Assembly (NCBI GenBank): GCA_009773645.1
Contig: WSYB01000025.1
Span: 46,468 to 110,467 of the forward strand
Origin: Geobacteraceae bacterium
Lineage (GTDB): Bacteria; Desulfobacterota; Desulfuromonadia; Geobacterales; Geobacteraceae
DNA: 64,000 nucleotides
Direction of reading: 5' to 3'
Both the position numbers and the translations under genes were made by a program. The notes beneath the pieces were generated by a model. It was not told the origin of the DNA, did no database searches, and saw only the letters and a list, made by a program, of their open reading frames with translations. Positions within the stretch are counted from its first letter, which is position 1, and each line of letters starts with the position of its first letter. Positions 1 through 9,133 of this stretch are shown piece by piece.

Positions 1-314
1 GGCGGCTTCTGGAGGCGCACGGCAACCACGTATTTTACCTGGGCTGCGGACTCGTGAGCTTTCCCGTGGAGGAGTCGCCGTGGGCCTTGCCCGACCTGCG
101 CCTCATCCGCCGTTCCGCCCGGGAGCTTAAGGAGTTGTCCGACCGGGAAGGGTGGGAAATGATCGTCGTCCCGCGCCCCGGCTGCGGCGGGGGCGGGCTC
201 GACTGGCAGGAAGTGCGGCCCCTGCTCGCGGAGTTCTTCGACCGGAGGTTTTATGTCATTACGGAAGGCGAGATGGGCGCGGTATCTGACGGAATTGAAA
301 AAACTCATGAATAA
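1..314 (+). CDS. Probable macro-domain (ADP-ribose-binding) protein, C-terminal part
   Basis: The reading frame is open from base 3 and runs to a stop at 312-314, so only about the last 103 residues are in the window; the real start lies upstream. The visible part reads FYLGCGLVSFPVE, then a helix LRLIRRSARELKEL, then VVPRPGCGGGGLDW and a closing FDRRFYVI strand. This combination (GN/GC-type loop, PRPGCGxGGLxW, terminal DDRF-like strand) matches, from memory of the family, a phage/bacterial macro-like ADP-ribose-binding group. The GTG at 54 is in frame but is probably an internal Val. Other nucleotide-binding proteins with a similar end cannot be excluded without the N-terminus. Confidence 0.55.
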   Translation, partial: RLLEAHGNHVFYLGCGLVSFPVEESPWALPDLRLIRRSARELKELSDREGWEMIVVPRPGCGGGGLDWQEVRPLLAEFFDRRFYVITEGEMGAVSDGIEKTHE

Positions 315-391
315 TTCTTGTTGAGCATACAGTTTCTTGTCATGGAGACGATAAGACATATTGCTGATTTTTTTTGATGAAGGAGAAGGCC

Positions 392-754
392 ATGACGGGA
401 AAGAGGCGGTTTCACCGCGTCAAATGCGCGACGGAAATCGTGCTGAAGTCCGATACCGGCGCCTACCAGGGGCGGCTGGAGAACATCTCGCCGGACGGAG
501 CCCTGGTAATGTTGCAGGGGAGCGCCATCGCCCTCGTCAAGACCGGGGACAAATGCACACTTGCGGTATATCCCGGAAACGGGGAGGTCCCTCTCCAGTT
601 CATGGCGGAAGTGGTTCACTCCGGCTTCTCCATGGCCGGGATAAAATTCCTCGCCATGGATGCCGACACGAAGAACCGGCTGCGTATGCTTATGGACAGG
701 GTGACTTCGGAGCCGGAAAAATGCGGGAAAAAACCGGGCCTGACAGGCGGATAA
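392..754 (+). CDS. PilZ-domain protein (c-di-GMP binding)
   Basis: A 120-residue single-domain protein. It carries both PilZ binding motifs: RRFHR at residues 5-9 (RxxxR) and NISPDG at 31-36 (N/DxSxxG), followed by the usual beta-barrel pattern. PilZ proteins bind cyclic di-GMP and pass the signal to a partner by contact, so this is a cytosolic receptor with an unknown partner. The ATG at 392 is chosen because AAGGAG lies at 380-385; upstream in-frame TTG 374 and ATG 377 would overlap that site. The next gene, convergent, is a GGDEF-EAL protein, so receptor and putative turnover enzyme are neighbours. Confidence 0.85.
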   Translation: MTGKRRFHRVKCATEIVLKSDTGAYQGRLENISPDGALVMLQGSAIALVKTGDKCTLAVYPGNGEVPLQFMAEVVHSGFSMAGIKFLAMDADTKNRLRMLMDRVTSEPEKCGKKPGLTGG

Positions 755-768
755 AATGGGTTTGTTTT

Positions 769-3144
769 TTATTGAGGCGTAATCTTCCTGTTGTGCATAA
801 ACTCCACCACCTTTTCAGGGGGGATCGGCTTACTGAACAGGTATCCCTGAACCTCGTCACACTTCGTCTCCTTGAGAAAGGAAAACTGCCCTTCCGTTTC
901 CACCCCTTCTGCCGTGACGCGCAGGTTCAGGCTGTTTCCCATGGCAATGATTGCCGTTGCAATGGCCGCGTCGGTCACGTTGTCCACCACATCCCGCACA
1001 AACAACTTGTCTATCTTCAGGGTATTCACTGAAAAGCGCTTCAAGTGAGACAAAGAAGAGTATCCCGTGCCGAAATCATCGATCGAGATGTGGATTCCCA
1101 TGTCCCGCAATTCGCCGAGCACTGAAACGGTAAAATCAGGGTTCTGCATGATGACGGTTTCGGTTATTTCCATTTCAAGATACTGGGAGTCCAAACCGGT
1201 CTGCTCCAAGGCATTTTTGACGACCTCCATGAAGTTTTTCTGCTGCAACTGGTAACCCGACAAATTGACGGCCACCCGTAAGTGGAATAATCCCCGCGTT
1301 TGCCACTCCTTATTCTGGGCACACGCCCTGTTGAGCACCCACTCCCCCAAGGGGACGATCAGCCCGGTTTCCTCCGCCAGAGGAATAAACTCTCCGGGAG
1401 CCAACAGCCCCAGGTCCGGATGTTCCCAGCGCAGCAGAGCCTCCATGACCGTTATCTCTCCCGTGATTATGTCCACCTTGGGCTGGTAGTAAAGGCAGAA
1501 TTCCTCCTTCTCCAGAGCCTTGCGCATGCTGTTTTCCAGCACGAATTTTTTGTGGGCGTTTTCATCCATCCGGGGGTCGTAAAACCTGAGGGTATTATTC
1601 CCCTGCCCCTTTGCAGCGTACATAGCAACGTCGGCCTTTTTGATCAGGTTGTCCAGGTCCTCATCGTCATCGGGGTACATACTGATGCCGATGCTCGCGG
1701 TAATAAAGAGCTCATGCTCATCTATCATGTGCGGAGCCGAGAGCGTTGCCAGGACCTTGCAGGCAATTTTCTCGGCGTCGGAAACTTCTTTCAAATTCTC
1801 AAGGACGATAATAAATTCGTCACCGCCGATGCGGGCTACGGTATCAATCTCGCGAACGCATAAGACCAGACGCTTGGCAAGGGACTGGAGCAGTTTGTCT
1901 CCCACCGGATGCCCCAGGGTATCGTTGATTATTTTAAACCTGTCCATATCGAGGAACAAAACCGCCATGTGGGTTTTTGCCCGGTTGGCGTGCGCCTTGG
2001 CCTGTTTCAGCCGGTCGACGAACAGCACCCGATTGGGGAGGTTTGTGAGGTTGTCATAATGGGCCAGGTGATAAAGCTGCTCCTGCACCTTTTTGCGATC
2101 CGTTATGTCGCGGAATATCCCCCAGACAGCTGCCGGCTGGCCGTTTTCATAGCTACAGGTCACGTTCCCCTCTACCATTACCTCCCGTCCTTCACGCGTC
2201 AAAAACATGGTTTCCAGGAGATATTCATTTCCCCCTTCCATCATGAGCTTCAATTCCTTCATGAACTGGAATCGGTTGAAGGAGGGGATCAGTTCCCATA
2301 ACAGGATACCGGCAAGTTCCTCCAGCCTGTAGCCCAAAGCCTGTTGCCAGGCATGGTTGACGTAAATGAATTTGCCGTCCGGCGTGCTGCTGTGGATGAG
2401 ATCATTCGTCGTGTCGATGAAATTAAGCAGCCGCTCTTCACTCTGTCGCAAAAGGCGTGCTTCAAGTCTGATCACCGACATGAGAAAAGTCAATACAACC
2501 GCTGTGGTAGTGTTCAGGATGGCAACCCAGGACCAGATCAGAACCAGGTACAGGTAATCGAAATGGAGCTCCGCTGAAACAAACGGCATGCTGATGGAGG
2601 GAATGACGCGGAAATATTCGGCTGCCAGCAGGGCGCCATAGACACCCCCCCCGATGGAGCCAAGGAGCCAGACGTCCTTTTTCTGTTCCAGGAGGAATGC
2701 CGCCTCAATGGTAACTATGAGGTACACCGGCCAGAACCAGCTGTCGGCTCCGCCGCTGAAATGAATGAGCATGGTGACAAATAGTATGTCGAGGAGAATC
2801 TGGATATGATCAATAAATTTGATGCGGGAGATTTTTTCGTAGAAAAAATGATAGACCGAATTGTATGAAATCACCGCCACCACGCTGGCGAAGAGGAAGA
2901 ACTGCTGGGATGAGGTCAGGAAAAAACCGTAACGACTGAAATAGAAGAAACTTCCGGCGCATGCCCCATAAATGCTTATGAGCAGCAGAAGAATCCACCG
3001 GGCTTTGGCTACCAGGACGGTGCGCCCATGAGGGTCGGCGAACTGCTCCTTCTCCGGGAACTTCCTGCCATTTCGCCTTGTACTGAAGAATCTCCGGGGC
3101 AGGACATCAAACCAGGAAACGCGCTCTTCAGCGACTCTTTTCAT
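769..3144 (-). CDS. Membrane PAS-GGDEF-EAL protein (c-di-GMP turnover)
   Basis: A 791-residue protein. Residues about 48-225 form five or six hydrophobic segments (a membrane sensor region); a PAS domain spans about 236-350, GGDEF about 357-520 and EAL about 535-785. The diguanylate cyclase signature GGDEF is intact at 440-444, with an RxxD inhibitory-site motif (REID, 431-434) five residues before it, and the metal-binding aspartates in LDMDRF are present. The phosphodiesterase half keeps EALLRW (568-573), DDFGTGYSSL and EGVET. Both activities look possible; which dominates cannot be read from sequence. The gene converges on the PilZ gene and is followed upstream by a repeat element. Confidence 0.92.
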   Translation of the reverse strand: MKRVAEERVSWFDVLPRRFFSTRRNGRKFPEKEQFADPHGRTVLVAKARWILLLLISIYGACAGSFFYFSRYGFFLTSSQQFFLFASVVAVISYNSVYHFFYEKISRIKFIDHIQILLDILFVTMLIHFSGGADSWFWPVYLIVTIEAAFLLEQKKDVWLLGSIGGGVYGALLAAEYFRVIPSISMPFVSAELHFDYLYLVLIWSWVAILNTTTAVVLTFLMSVIRLEARLLRQSEERLLNFIDTTNDLIHSSTPDGKFIYVNHAWQQALGYRLEELAGILLWELIPSFNRFQFMKELKLMMEGGNEYLLETMFLTREGREVMVEGNVTCSYENGQPAAVWGIFRDITDRKKVQEQLYHLAHYDNLTNLPNRVLFVDRLKQAKAHANRAKTHMAVLFLDMDRFKIINDTLGHPVGDKLLQSLAKRLVLCVREIDTVARIGGDEFIIVLENLKEVSDAEKIACKVLATLSAPHMIDEHELFITASIGISMYPDDDEDLDNLIKKADVAMYAAKGQGNNTLRFYDPRMDENAHKKFVLENSMRKALEKEEFCLYYQPKVDIITGEITVMEALLRWEHPDLGLLAPGEFIPLAEETGLIVPLGEWVLNRACAQNKEWQTRGLFHLRVAVNLSGYQLQQKNFMEVVKNALEQTGLDSQYLEMEITETVIMQNPDFTVSVLGELRDMGIHISIDDFGTGYSSLSHLKRFSVNTLKIDKLFVRDVVDNVTDAAIATAIIAMGNSLNLRVTAEGVETEGQFSFLKETKCDEVQGYLFSKPIPPEKVVEFMHNRKITPQ

Positions 3145-3277
3145 TGCAAATCCGGATTATTAACCAGTGCTTTCATATAGTATAAAGTATCGGGGGGAAT
3201 TTCGTTTTCTTAACAGCAAATTTGCCGAACGGTGATTACCCATGTACCACTATGGCCAAATGCTGTGCTCTTTAAAC

Positions 3278-3374
3278 AGTTTCCATCCGTAAACACCGGA
3301 TGGAAACTATTGGTTTCCAATTTGGAAACGAGGATTTTTTCGTCCTGGCAAGGAAATCAAGGGATTGCGCGGAG
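3278..3374. repeat. Dispersed two-hairpin repeat, copy A
   Basis: The first hairpin has perfect 12-base arms (AGTTTCCATCCG / CGGATGGAAACT); a second follows at once (GTTTCCA / TGGAAAC), then a fixed tail ending GATTGCGCGGAG. The same element occurs at 15811-15908 with few differences and one indel. Copy A lies just downstream of the rhlE stop. Read on the minus strand it is open and encodes AQSLDFLARTKKSSFP, the same peptide that copy B adds to CcsB. A further hairpin (GGCGTAC ATCG GTACGCC) adjoins its end. Confidence 0.85.
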
Positions 3375-3413
3375 GCGTACATCGGTACGCCGCACAAGCA
3401 AGGAAACTGTTTA

Positions 3414-4760
3414 TCATTGGGAGCGCCGCGTACGGAATGATCGGGGAGCCGGCGCAGAGGAAGTATGTGCAGCCTGAGTGGGGCGCTGCTGTGCTTTTCC
3501 TGGATTTGCAGCTTTTCGGGTGCCGGTCTGGGTACCTGCCAGGCCCTGAGCCACCGCCTTCTTTGCCACGGCGGGCTTGCGGCTTGTCCTCGGCTCGCGA
3601 GGCGGGCGGGCAAATTCGCTGTCACGGCCAGGCGCAGGGACGCTGTAATTAAAGCCCTGAACGGTGCGGCGTTCCAACGTTGCATTGAGGGCCCGCTCGA
3701 TGGTGCGTACCATGGCCATGTCGTCGCCGGTCACCATGGTAAACGCATCGCCGGTTCTTGCGGCACGGCCGGTGCGGCCGATGCGGTGGATGTATGCTTC
3801 GGCGGTGTCGGGAATGTCGTAATTGATCACGTGCGAGATCTGTGACACGTCGATGCCGCGCGCGGCAATGTCGGTCGCAACCAGTACCTGGAACGATCCG
3901 TCGCGGAAGCCGTCCAGCGCGGCTTGGCGCCTGGCCTGTGAAAGGTTTCCCTGTAGCGAAGCCGCCCGGTAACCGGCTTTTTCCAGCTGTTCTCCCAGGC
4001 GTTTGGCGCGGTGTTTGGTACGGGTGAAAATCAGCACCGACTCGGTGTCGGTGTGGCGCAAAAGCTCCAGGAGCAGTGCGGTTTTGAGATGTTGCTCGAC
4101 CGGATAAAGGGCGTGGGTGACCGTGACCGGTGGGGCGGTGGAGCCTGCCTGGACGGTGACCGGATCGCCCAGGATATCGCCGGCCAGTCGCTTGATCTCG
4201 GCGGGCATGGTTGCAGAGAACATCAGGGTCTGCCGCTTTGGGGGGAGTTTTTGCAGAATCCGCCTGACATCGGGCAGGAAGCCCATGTCGAACATCTGGT
4301 CGGCCTCGTCCAGAACCAGCACTTCCACGTGGGACAGGTCGATCGTCCCCTGACCTATATGGTCGAGGAGCCTCCCTGGGCAAGCCACTACGATCTCGAC
4401 GCCGTTTCTGAGCTTTTGCATCTGCGGGTTGATATTCACCCCGCCATAAACCGTGATGCTCCTGAGTCGCGTCTGCTGCCCCAGGCTGCCTATGGTTTCG
4501 TGGGTCTGCTCCGCCAGTTCTCTGGTCGGGGCGATAATGAGTGCCCTGACGCGGCCGCGTTCCCCTTGCATCAGCCGCTGCAGTATCGGCAGCACGAAGG
4601 CGGCGGTTTTACCGGTGCCGGTCTGCGCCAGACCCATGACGTCGTACCCCTGCATGACAGGCGGAATTGCCTGCTCCTGGATAGGCGTGGGCGTGACGTA
4701 GCCCGCAGCCCGGACTCCTGCCGCTATGTGAGGGTGAAAATTAAATATATCAAACTTCAT
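3414..4760 (-). CDS. rhlE: DEAD-box RNA helicase, RhlE-like
   Basis: A 448-residue ATP-dependent RNA helicase. In order: Q motif (TPTPIQEQAIP), Walker A AQTGTGKT (about 45-52), PTRELAEQ, DEAD in LVLDEADQMFDMGF, FSAT, then the second RecA domain with LIFTRTK, VATDIAARGIDV and HRIGRTGRAAR. A basic low-complexity tail follows, typical of RhlE/cold-shock helicases. The ATG at 4760 is chosen because AGGAGG lies just before it; the frame is open upstream to 4922, but those residues overlap the csp terminator and look noncoding. It sits 110 bases downstream of a csp gene on the same strand, suggesting a shared cold-shock role in unwinding structured RNA. Confidence 0.93.
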   Translation of the reverse strand: MKFDIFNFHPHIAAGVRAAGYVTPTPIQEQAIPPVMQGYDVMGLAQTGTGKTAAFVLPILQRLMQGERGRVRALIIAPTRELAEQTHETIGSLGQQTRLRSITVYGGVNINPQMQKLRNGVEIVVACPGRLLDHIGQGTIDLSHVEVLVLDEADQMFDMGFLPDVRRILQKLPPKRQTLMFSATMPAEIKRLAGDILGDPVTVQAGSTAPPVTVTHALYPVEQHLKTALLLELLRHTDTESVLIFTRTKHRAKRLGEQLEKAGYRAASLQGNLSQARRQAALDGFRDGSFQVLVATDIAARGIDVSQISHVINYDIPDTAEAYIHRIGRTGRAARTGDAFTMVTGDDMAMVRTIERALNATLERRTVQGFNYSVPAPGRDSEFARPPREPRTSRKPAVAKKAVAQGLAGTQTGTRKAANPGKAQQRPTQAAHTSSAPAPRSFRTRRSQ

Positions 4761-4816
4761 TACAACTCCTCCTGACGCATGCGTCAGCTCGTTTGGTTTC
4801 GTGGTTATTACTCCAA

Positions 4817-4850
4817 CAAAAAAACCCCGGATTTCTCCGGGGCTTTTTGT
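4817..4850 (-). terminator. Rho-independent terminator after csp copy 1
   Basis: A G/C stem (GCCCCGG / CCGGGG) with loop AGAAAT, followed on the minus strand by a run of T. It ends the csp gene at 4870-5070 and separates it from rhlE. A nearly identical structure ends the second csp at 8881-8913. Confidence 0.85.
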
Positions 4851-4869
4851 GCCAAATAGAGTACTGCGC

Positions 4870-5070
4870 TTAAACTCTGGTGACGTTTTCTGCCTGCAGG
4901 CCCTTTGGACCCTTGACAACATCGAAAGTTACCCTATCGCCTTCAGCCAGGGATTTAAACCCATCGCCCTTGATGGCGGAGAAATGGACAAACACGTCCT
5001 CGCCATTTTCCTGCTCTAGAAAACCAAACCCCTTGCTGTCATTAAACCATTTTACCGTGCCGTTTGCCAT
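4870..5070 (-). CDS. CspA-family cold-shock protein, copy 1
   Basis: A complete 66-residue cold-shock domain, the usual size for the family. The RNA-binding motifs RNP1 (KGFGFLEQ) and RNP2 (VFVHFSAI) are both present, as is the start [14 protein letters not shown]. It would bind single-stranded RNA or DNA and act as an RNA chaperone. Its product differs from the copy at 8933-9133 at only four positions (residues 2, 3, 34 and 61). It precedes rhlE on the same strand, with a terminator between. Confidence 0.96.
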   Translation of the reverse strand: MANGTVKWFNDSKGFGFLEQENGEDVFVHFSAIKGDGFKSLAEGDRVTFDVVKGPKGLQAENVTRV

Positions 5071-5213
5071 GTTCTTACTTTCTCCTGATACGTGTTGTTT
5101 TTATCCGGGAATATCCGCGGACTTTTTTGACCGTAACAGCTTTGCAAGAACAATGTCAAGCAATTTAATTCGGGAAATTGAAGGAGAAAAGGGCTTCCCT
5201 TCAGCAGGGCCTG

Positions 5214-5618
5214 TCAGTGATCGCTGTAGCCGAGTACGACGAGAATGCAAGAGCCGTCGGCGATGACGTTGATGTTATTCTCCTTGCACAGCTTCACTGC
5301 GGCGGCGCTTTCCGCGCCGGGCTGCATCCAGATACCCGTGATCCCCTTCTGGATGGCGACCGGGACCAGTTGTTCGGTCACCTGCGGGGGGGTGATCATG
5401 GAGATGCTCTTCACCTCCGGAGAAAGATCCGTGATGCTTCCCACGCACGGCACCCCCTCGATCTCCTTCTCGTTGGGATTGACCGGGATTGCCCGGCGCC
5501 CGTGCTGGAGGTAGCAACGGAGTACCTTGTTTCCGTACTTGTACCGGTTTGCGGATGCTCCCACGACGCCGAACGCCGGGGAGGCAAGAAAAAGATCGAT
5601 CTGTTCCTGGCTTGCCAT
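5214..5618 (-). CDS. CoA-binding protein (CoA_binding_2, YccU-like)
   Basis: A 134-residue single Rossmann-fold protein. After a short helix it shows FGVVGASANRYKYGNKVLR, the nucleotide-loop motif of the CoA-binding family, then AIPVNPNEKEIEG, a middle strand SISMITPPQ, and GIWMQPGAES near the end. This matches the stand-alone CoA-binding proteins related to the succinyl-CoA ligase alpha N-domain. The substrate and cellular role are not known for most members. The ATG at 5618 is preceded by AGGAGG; the longer open frame upstream is not needed. It is transcribed in the same direction as the adjacent GH15 gene but separated from it by about 120 bases. Confidence 0.88.
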   Translation of the reverse strand: MASQEQIDLFLASPAFGVVGASANRYKYGNKVLRCYLQHGRRAIPVNPNEKEIEGVPCVGSITDLSPEVKSISMITPPQVTEQLVPVAIQKGITGIWMQPGAESAAAVKLCKENNINVIADGSCILVVLGYSDH

Positions 5619-5737
5619 TATTTCCTCCTGTTTTGCGAGTGCTGTTCCCGGTCTCTCCGGGATCGGAAATATCTTCACGTTTCCTGTATAAGTATGGCGC
5701 GAGTCCCCCGATTTGCAAGGGGGCCGCCGGCTTTTCG

Positions 5738-7798
5738 CTATATCCGGCAGATGCCGTGGATTGCATCGCACGCTTCACCGAACATCTTCTCGAGCCAGTC
5801 CTCCCTGCGGCTTTCGGCACTCATGGGGAGCCCGCATTTCGTACAGGTCGTGAGCCTCCCCAGGCGTCGTACCAGTCGCTGGATCGTGGCGATAAAGGTG
5901 GCATGGCTCCAGGCAAGAGGAGAGACGGAAAGTGGTGTGCCGGTGAGGGGATGGACCTGTTCCGCAAGCACCCCGGAAGGGAAGGCGTGTGCGGCGACCC
6001 AGTCGAGGATATCGCGTGCTCCGGCCATCTCCTCTTCGTTGCCGGCTCTCTCCACGAGATAGTCGGCGAGCCAGAGGGTCGCGATGAACCAGGGGTTTCC
6101 CGGCAGGTCCGGGCTCATCCGGTAAAACTGGTCTCCCTCGTAGCGGGCCATACCACCCACCGTGGTATTCACCCACAGCTTCTCGCGCAGGGCGGAGAAG
6201 GTGCCGGCGATGCGCGGGTCGTCAGCGGTATAGAGACCGAAGGCGAAGAGCCCCCAGAGGCTTGCATCGCAGGCAGCGTCCACAACCAGCTTGTCCTGGT
6301 CGTCATAAGAGATCATGCGGCAGAAGCGCCCCAACTCCTCACGCCACAGATGGGTGCTGGCGGCATCTCTGATTTCCGCTGCCACTTTGCGGTAGTGATC
6401 GGCCCGCTCCGTTTCGCCGAATACCGTGCAGAAGAGGGACGCTGCGGTCAGCCCTCCGAACACCGCCCCAACAGTGAAGGAGAGGATACCGCGCCGTTCC
6501 TCCCACAGATCGTATGAGGGGGCGGGGAGCCCGGTCGCCGGGTCGCGGTAGCTGCACATGAAGTCGGCGGCGTTCTTGACGAGGGATTTATAGAGGGGCT
6601 TGATGAACTCGATGTCGCGGTAGAGCACGAAGTGGTGCCAGAGTGCCCATAGGACCAGGGCGGTCTCGTCCTCCTGGATCGGGAGCTGAGGCTTTCCCTG
6701 TGCGAACCAGGGGTGCCAGGAGGATGCGGGGGTGCCGTCCGGGTTATACTTGTGGAGAAGGTAGCCGTCTGGTCCGATTACCCTGGCAATGAAACGGTAG
6801 AAGTTCTGGGCGGTCCCCGGGTATCCCGCCAGGTCGAGGGCATTGGCCGCGAGCGCTCCATCCCGCGGCCAGATGTAGGAGTAGGTGTCGCGGTTGAATT
6901 GGATCACGTCGGAGTCGTTAGCCGCCAGAATTCCCCCTTCACCGTCGATCTGGCTATGGAGCACGAGGAGACTGCGGCGGTAGAGTTCAGCCACCTGTTC
7001 CGGCAGACTCTCCAATGGCGGGCTTTCCTTGCGTACCCGGAGGGTCCAGTAGTCAGCGGTCCGCTTGATCATTTCTTCCGGGCGCTTGCGCTTAACGAGA
7101 GCGTCGAGCCTCCTTACTTCCTGCCAGTTCTCCCCCGCCGCCAGCCAATAGTATGCCCTGCCGCGGGACATTCCCCCAAGGGAAAGGGTGAGGCCGATGA
7201 CCGAATCGACGGACCCCTGGGCGATAGGGTTGCCGGAGAGGAGACCGTCCTCGGCATCGCGGTAGGTGCCTTCCCTTTCTGCCAGTTCTTTCTGCCCCAC
7301 GGCATAGAGGATCGGCCCGTCGTTCCCCGGTATGCCGGCGTTTGCCAGAAAGTAGCGGGCTCCTTTGTAATGCACGACGCCGCCGGTTTCCGGGTCAAAG
7401 GCGGCGGTGTCCCCCACGCTGTTTCCGGAGATACTGAAGTCCTGGCCGAAGAAGAGACGGACCTCACGCGCTGCCGGATGCATGTTTTCCACCTCGATTT
7501 CGCGCAGATAGACGTTCTCGTGGAAATCGACCGCATCCCGGCAGGCGAGCAGGAGCCCAAGCTCCCGATGGTAGAGGCTGATCCGGGTAACGAGGGTGTC
7601 GGTCTCGTAGCGGAGGTCCTTCTCCCATCCCGGCCCTAGCCAGGCAAAGCTTCCCTCCACCCAGACTCCGAAGCGCGACAGGCGCCCCCCCACGTGGTTT
7701 TCCTGGCCGACGTGGGGGAAATAGAGGTCACGGATGGCATAGTTATGGTCGAAACAGACGAGCAGGCTCCCGTTTCCGACCGGAATATCACGCGGCAC
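5738..7798 (-). CDS. Glycoside hydrolase family 15 (glucoamylase-like)
   Basis: A 686-residue protein with the two-part architecture of prokaryotic GH15 enzymes: an N-terminal beta-sandwich (about 1-260, starting with GNGSLLVCFDHNYAIRDLYF) and a catalytic (alpha/alpha)6 barrel. Key residues are visible: YIWPRDGALAANAL at the active-site entrance, PSYDLWEERRG carrying the general acid Glu, and VLAEQVHPLTG carrying the second Glu. No signal peptide is seen, so a cytoplasmic role in hydrolysing glycogen or maltooligosaccharides (or trehalose, as in some relatives) is likely. The C-terminus has a CTKCG pair, possibly metal-binding. Transcribed away from the dioxygenase gene. Confidence 0.88.
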   Translation of the reverse strand: MPRDIPVGNGSLLVCFDHNYAIRDLYFPHVGQENHVGGRLSRFGVWVEGSFAWLGPGWEKDLRYETDTLVTRISLYHRELGLLLACRDAVDFHENVYLREIEVENMHPAAREVRLFFGQDFSISGNSVGDTAAFDPETGGVVHYKGARYFLANAGIPGNDGPILYAVGQKELAEREGTYRDAEDGLLSGNPIAQGSVDSVIGLTLSLGGMSRGRAYYWLAAGENWQEVRRLDALVKRKRPEEMIKRTADYWTLRVRKESPPLESLPEQVAELYRRSLLVLHSQIDGEGGILAANDSDVIQFNRDTYSYIWPRDGALAANALDLAGYPGTAQNFYRFIARVIGPDGYLLHKYNPDGTPASSWHPWFAQGKPQLPIQEDETALVLWALWHHFVLYRDIEFIKPLYKSLVKNAADFMCSYRDPATGLPAPSYDLWEERRGILSFTVGAVFGGLTAASLFCTVFGETERADHYRKVAAEIRDAASTHLWREELGRFCRMISYDDQDKLVVDAACDASLWGLFAFGLYTADDPRIAGTFSALREKLWVNTTVGGMARYEGDQFYRMSPDLPGNPWFIATLWLADYLVERAGNEEEMAGARDILDWVAAHAFPSGVLAEQVHPLTGTPLSVSPLAWSHATFIATIQRLVRRLGRLTTCTKCGLPMSAESRREDWLEKMFGEACDAIHGICRI

Positions 7799-8050
7799 GG
7801 CTCCTCCTTTCCACTGCCGGTGTGCGGCACGGTAATGGTGCGGATGTCAGCGGCGTCAGGGGACCGTGAATGCCGGATCAGCCCAATGACAGTTCCGCCC
7901 CGACTACTTCATCAGTTCACAGTATAAGGCGATTGTTCGATTCCGCAAGCGGGATGGAGAGGGATGGGGAAGAGCATCGGCGTTTAATACATGGTATAAT
8001 TTTCCCAGAGCAGCTTGAAGCTGACTCCTGACAGGAAGGAGAAGCACCCG

Positions 8051-8848
8051 ATGGGAGAGAAAATGCCGGTCCTGTTTATTGGCCACGGTTCGCCGATGAA
8101 CGTCATCCTGGAGAACGGATTCACGCGGAGCCTGGCAGCGTGGGGGAGACGCCTGCCGCGGCCCCGGGCGATCATGGTCGTTTCTGCCCACTGGCTCACT
8201 GCCGGTACGTATGTCACGTGCATGGACCGGCCGCGGACGATCCACGATTTTTACGGCTTCCCCGACGAACTTTACGCCATCACCTACCCGAGCCCCGGTT
8301 CCCCGCTTGAGGCGCAGTTCGTCACCGGCGCCGGACGAAAGGCGCAGATACAGTGCAACCGTGACTGGGGGCTCGACCATGGGGCCTGGTCGGTCCTGAA
8401 GCATCTCTATCCGGAAGCGGACATCCCGGTGTTTGAGATGAGCCTCGATTATTCGTTCAACGACTGGCATCCGAAGCCGCTTCAGTACCACTACGACCTG
8501 GCGGCGGAGCTGGCTGAGCTGCGCAGGCGGGGCATCCTGATCATCGGGAGCGGCAACATCGTCCACAATCTGGCGCGCATCGATTTCCGCAACATGGCGG
8601 CGGAACCCCCTCCTTGGGCCGTGGAGTTCGACGAACTGGCGAAAGGGAATCTTCTCAGTGGAAATCACCGGGACCTGATCGAATTCCAGAACATGGGAAG
8701 AAGCGCTCCGCTCGCCGTCCCGACTCTCGACCATTATCTCCCCATGATCTACGTGATTGCCCTGCAGGAGGAAAACGAACCGCTCACCTTCACCCATGAG
8801 GGGTTTCAGCATGGTTCGATTTCCATGAGATGTTTTCAGATCGGATGA
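8051..8848 (+). CDS. ygiD: LigB-type extradiol dioxygenase, DODA/YgiD-like
   Basis: A 265-residue enzyme of the class III extradiol ring-cleavage (LigB) superfamily, closest by eye to 4,5-DOPA dioxygenase YgiD. Conserved metal-ligand histidines are in FIGHGSPMN (His12), VVSAHWLT (His47) and GNIVHNL (His172), with DHGAWSVL (His110) and YHYDLAAEL also typical. It would use a non-heme metal to open catechol-type rings; the natural substrate in an anaerobe is unclear. ATG 8051 is chosen for the AAGGAG 9 bases upstream; an upstream TTG at 8015 is less likely. A TATAAT-like hexamer lies near 7991-7996, so a promoter just upstream is plausible. Confidence 0.87.
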   Translation: MGEKMPVLFIGHGSPMNVILENGFTRSLAAWGRRLPRPRAIMVVSAHWLTAGTYVTCMDRPRTIHDFYGFPDELYAITYPSPGSPLEAQFVTGAGRKAQIQCNRDWGLDHGAWSVLKHLYPEADIPVFEMSLDYSFNDWHPKPLQYHYDLAAELAELRRRGILIIGSGNIVHNLARIDFRNMAAEPPPWAVEFDELAKGNLLSGNHRDLIEFQNMGRSAPLAVPTLDHYLPMIYVIALQEENEPLTFTHEGFQHGSISMRCFQIG

Positions 8849-8880
8849 AGAGGGGAAGAATATTCTAAGTGCACGGCATA

Positions 8881-8913
8881 AAAAAAACCCCGGATTTCTC
8901 AGGGGCTTTTTGT
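8881..8913 (-). terminator. Rho-independent terminator after csp copy 2
   Basis: A stem CCCC...GGGG with loop and T-run on the minus strand, nearly the same as the terminator at 4817-4850. It may also receive transcripts from the converging dioxygenase gene, since the A-run on the other strand gives a U-tail in both directions. Confidence 0.8.
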
Positions 8914-8932
8914 GCCGGATAGAGTATGGTGC

Positions 8933-9133
8933 TTATACTCTGGTTACGTTGGCCGCCTGCAGACCTTTCGGACCCTTGACCACATCGAACGTTACCCTAT
9001 CGCCTTCAGCAAGGGATTTAAAGCCGTCGCCCGTGATGGCGGAGAAATGTACGAATACGTCTTCGCCGTTCTCCTGCTCGAGAAAACCAAACCCCTTGCT
9101 GTCGTTAAACCATTTTACTGTGCCTTTTTCCAT
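8933..9133 (-). CDS. CspA-family cold-shock protein, copy 2
   Basis: A complete 66-residue cold-shock domain with KGFGFLEQ (RNP1) and VFVHFSAI (RNP2). It differs from copy 1 only at residues 2, 3, 34 and 61. The similarity extends past the stop into the terminator and the few bases between (TTTTTGTGCC), so the duplicated unit was larger than the gene. The strong AGGAG upstream and the long 5' leader fit post-transcriptional cold-shock control, though this was not tested. Confidence 0.96.
   Translation of the reverse strand: MEKGTVKWFNDSKGFGFLEQENGEDVFVHFSAITGDGFKSLAEGDRVTFDVVKGPKGLQAANVTRV

Noticed and set aside
5489..6517. A 342-codon open frame on the plus strand
   Set aside because: It is a shadow of the GH15 gene on the other strand; the amino-acid composition is not protein-like.
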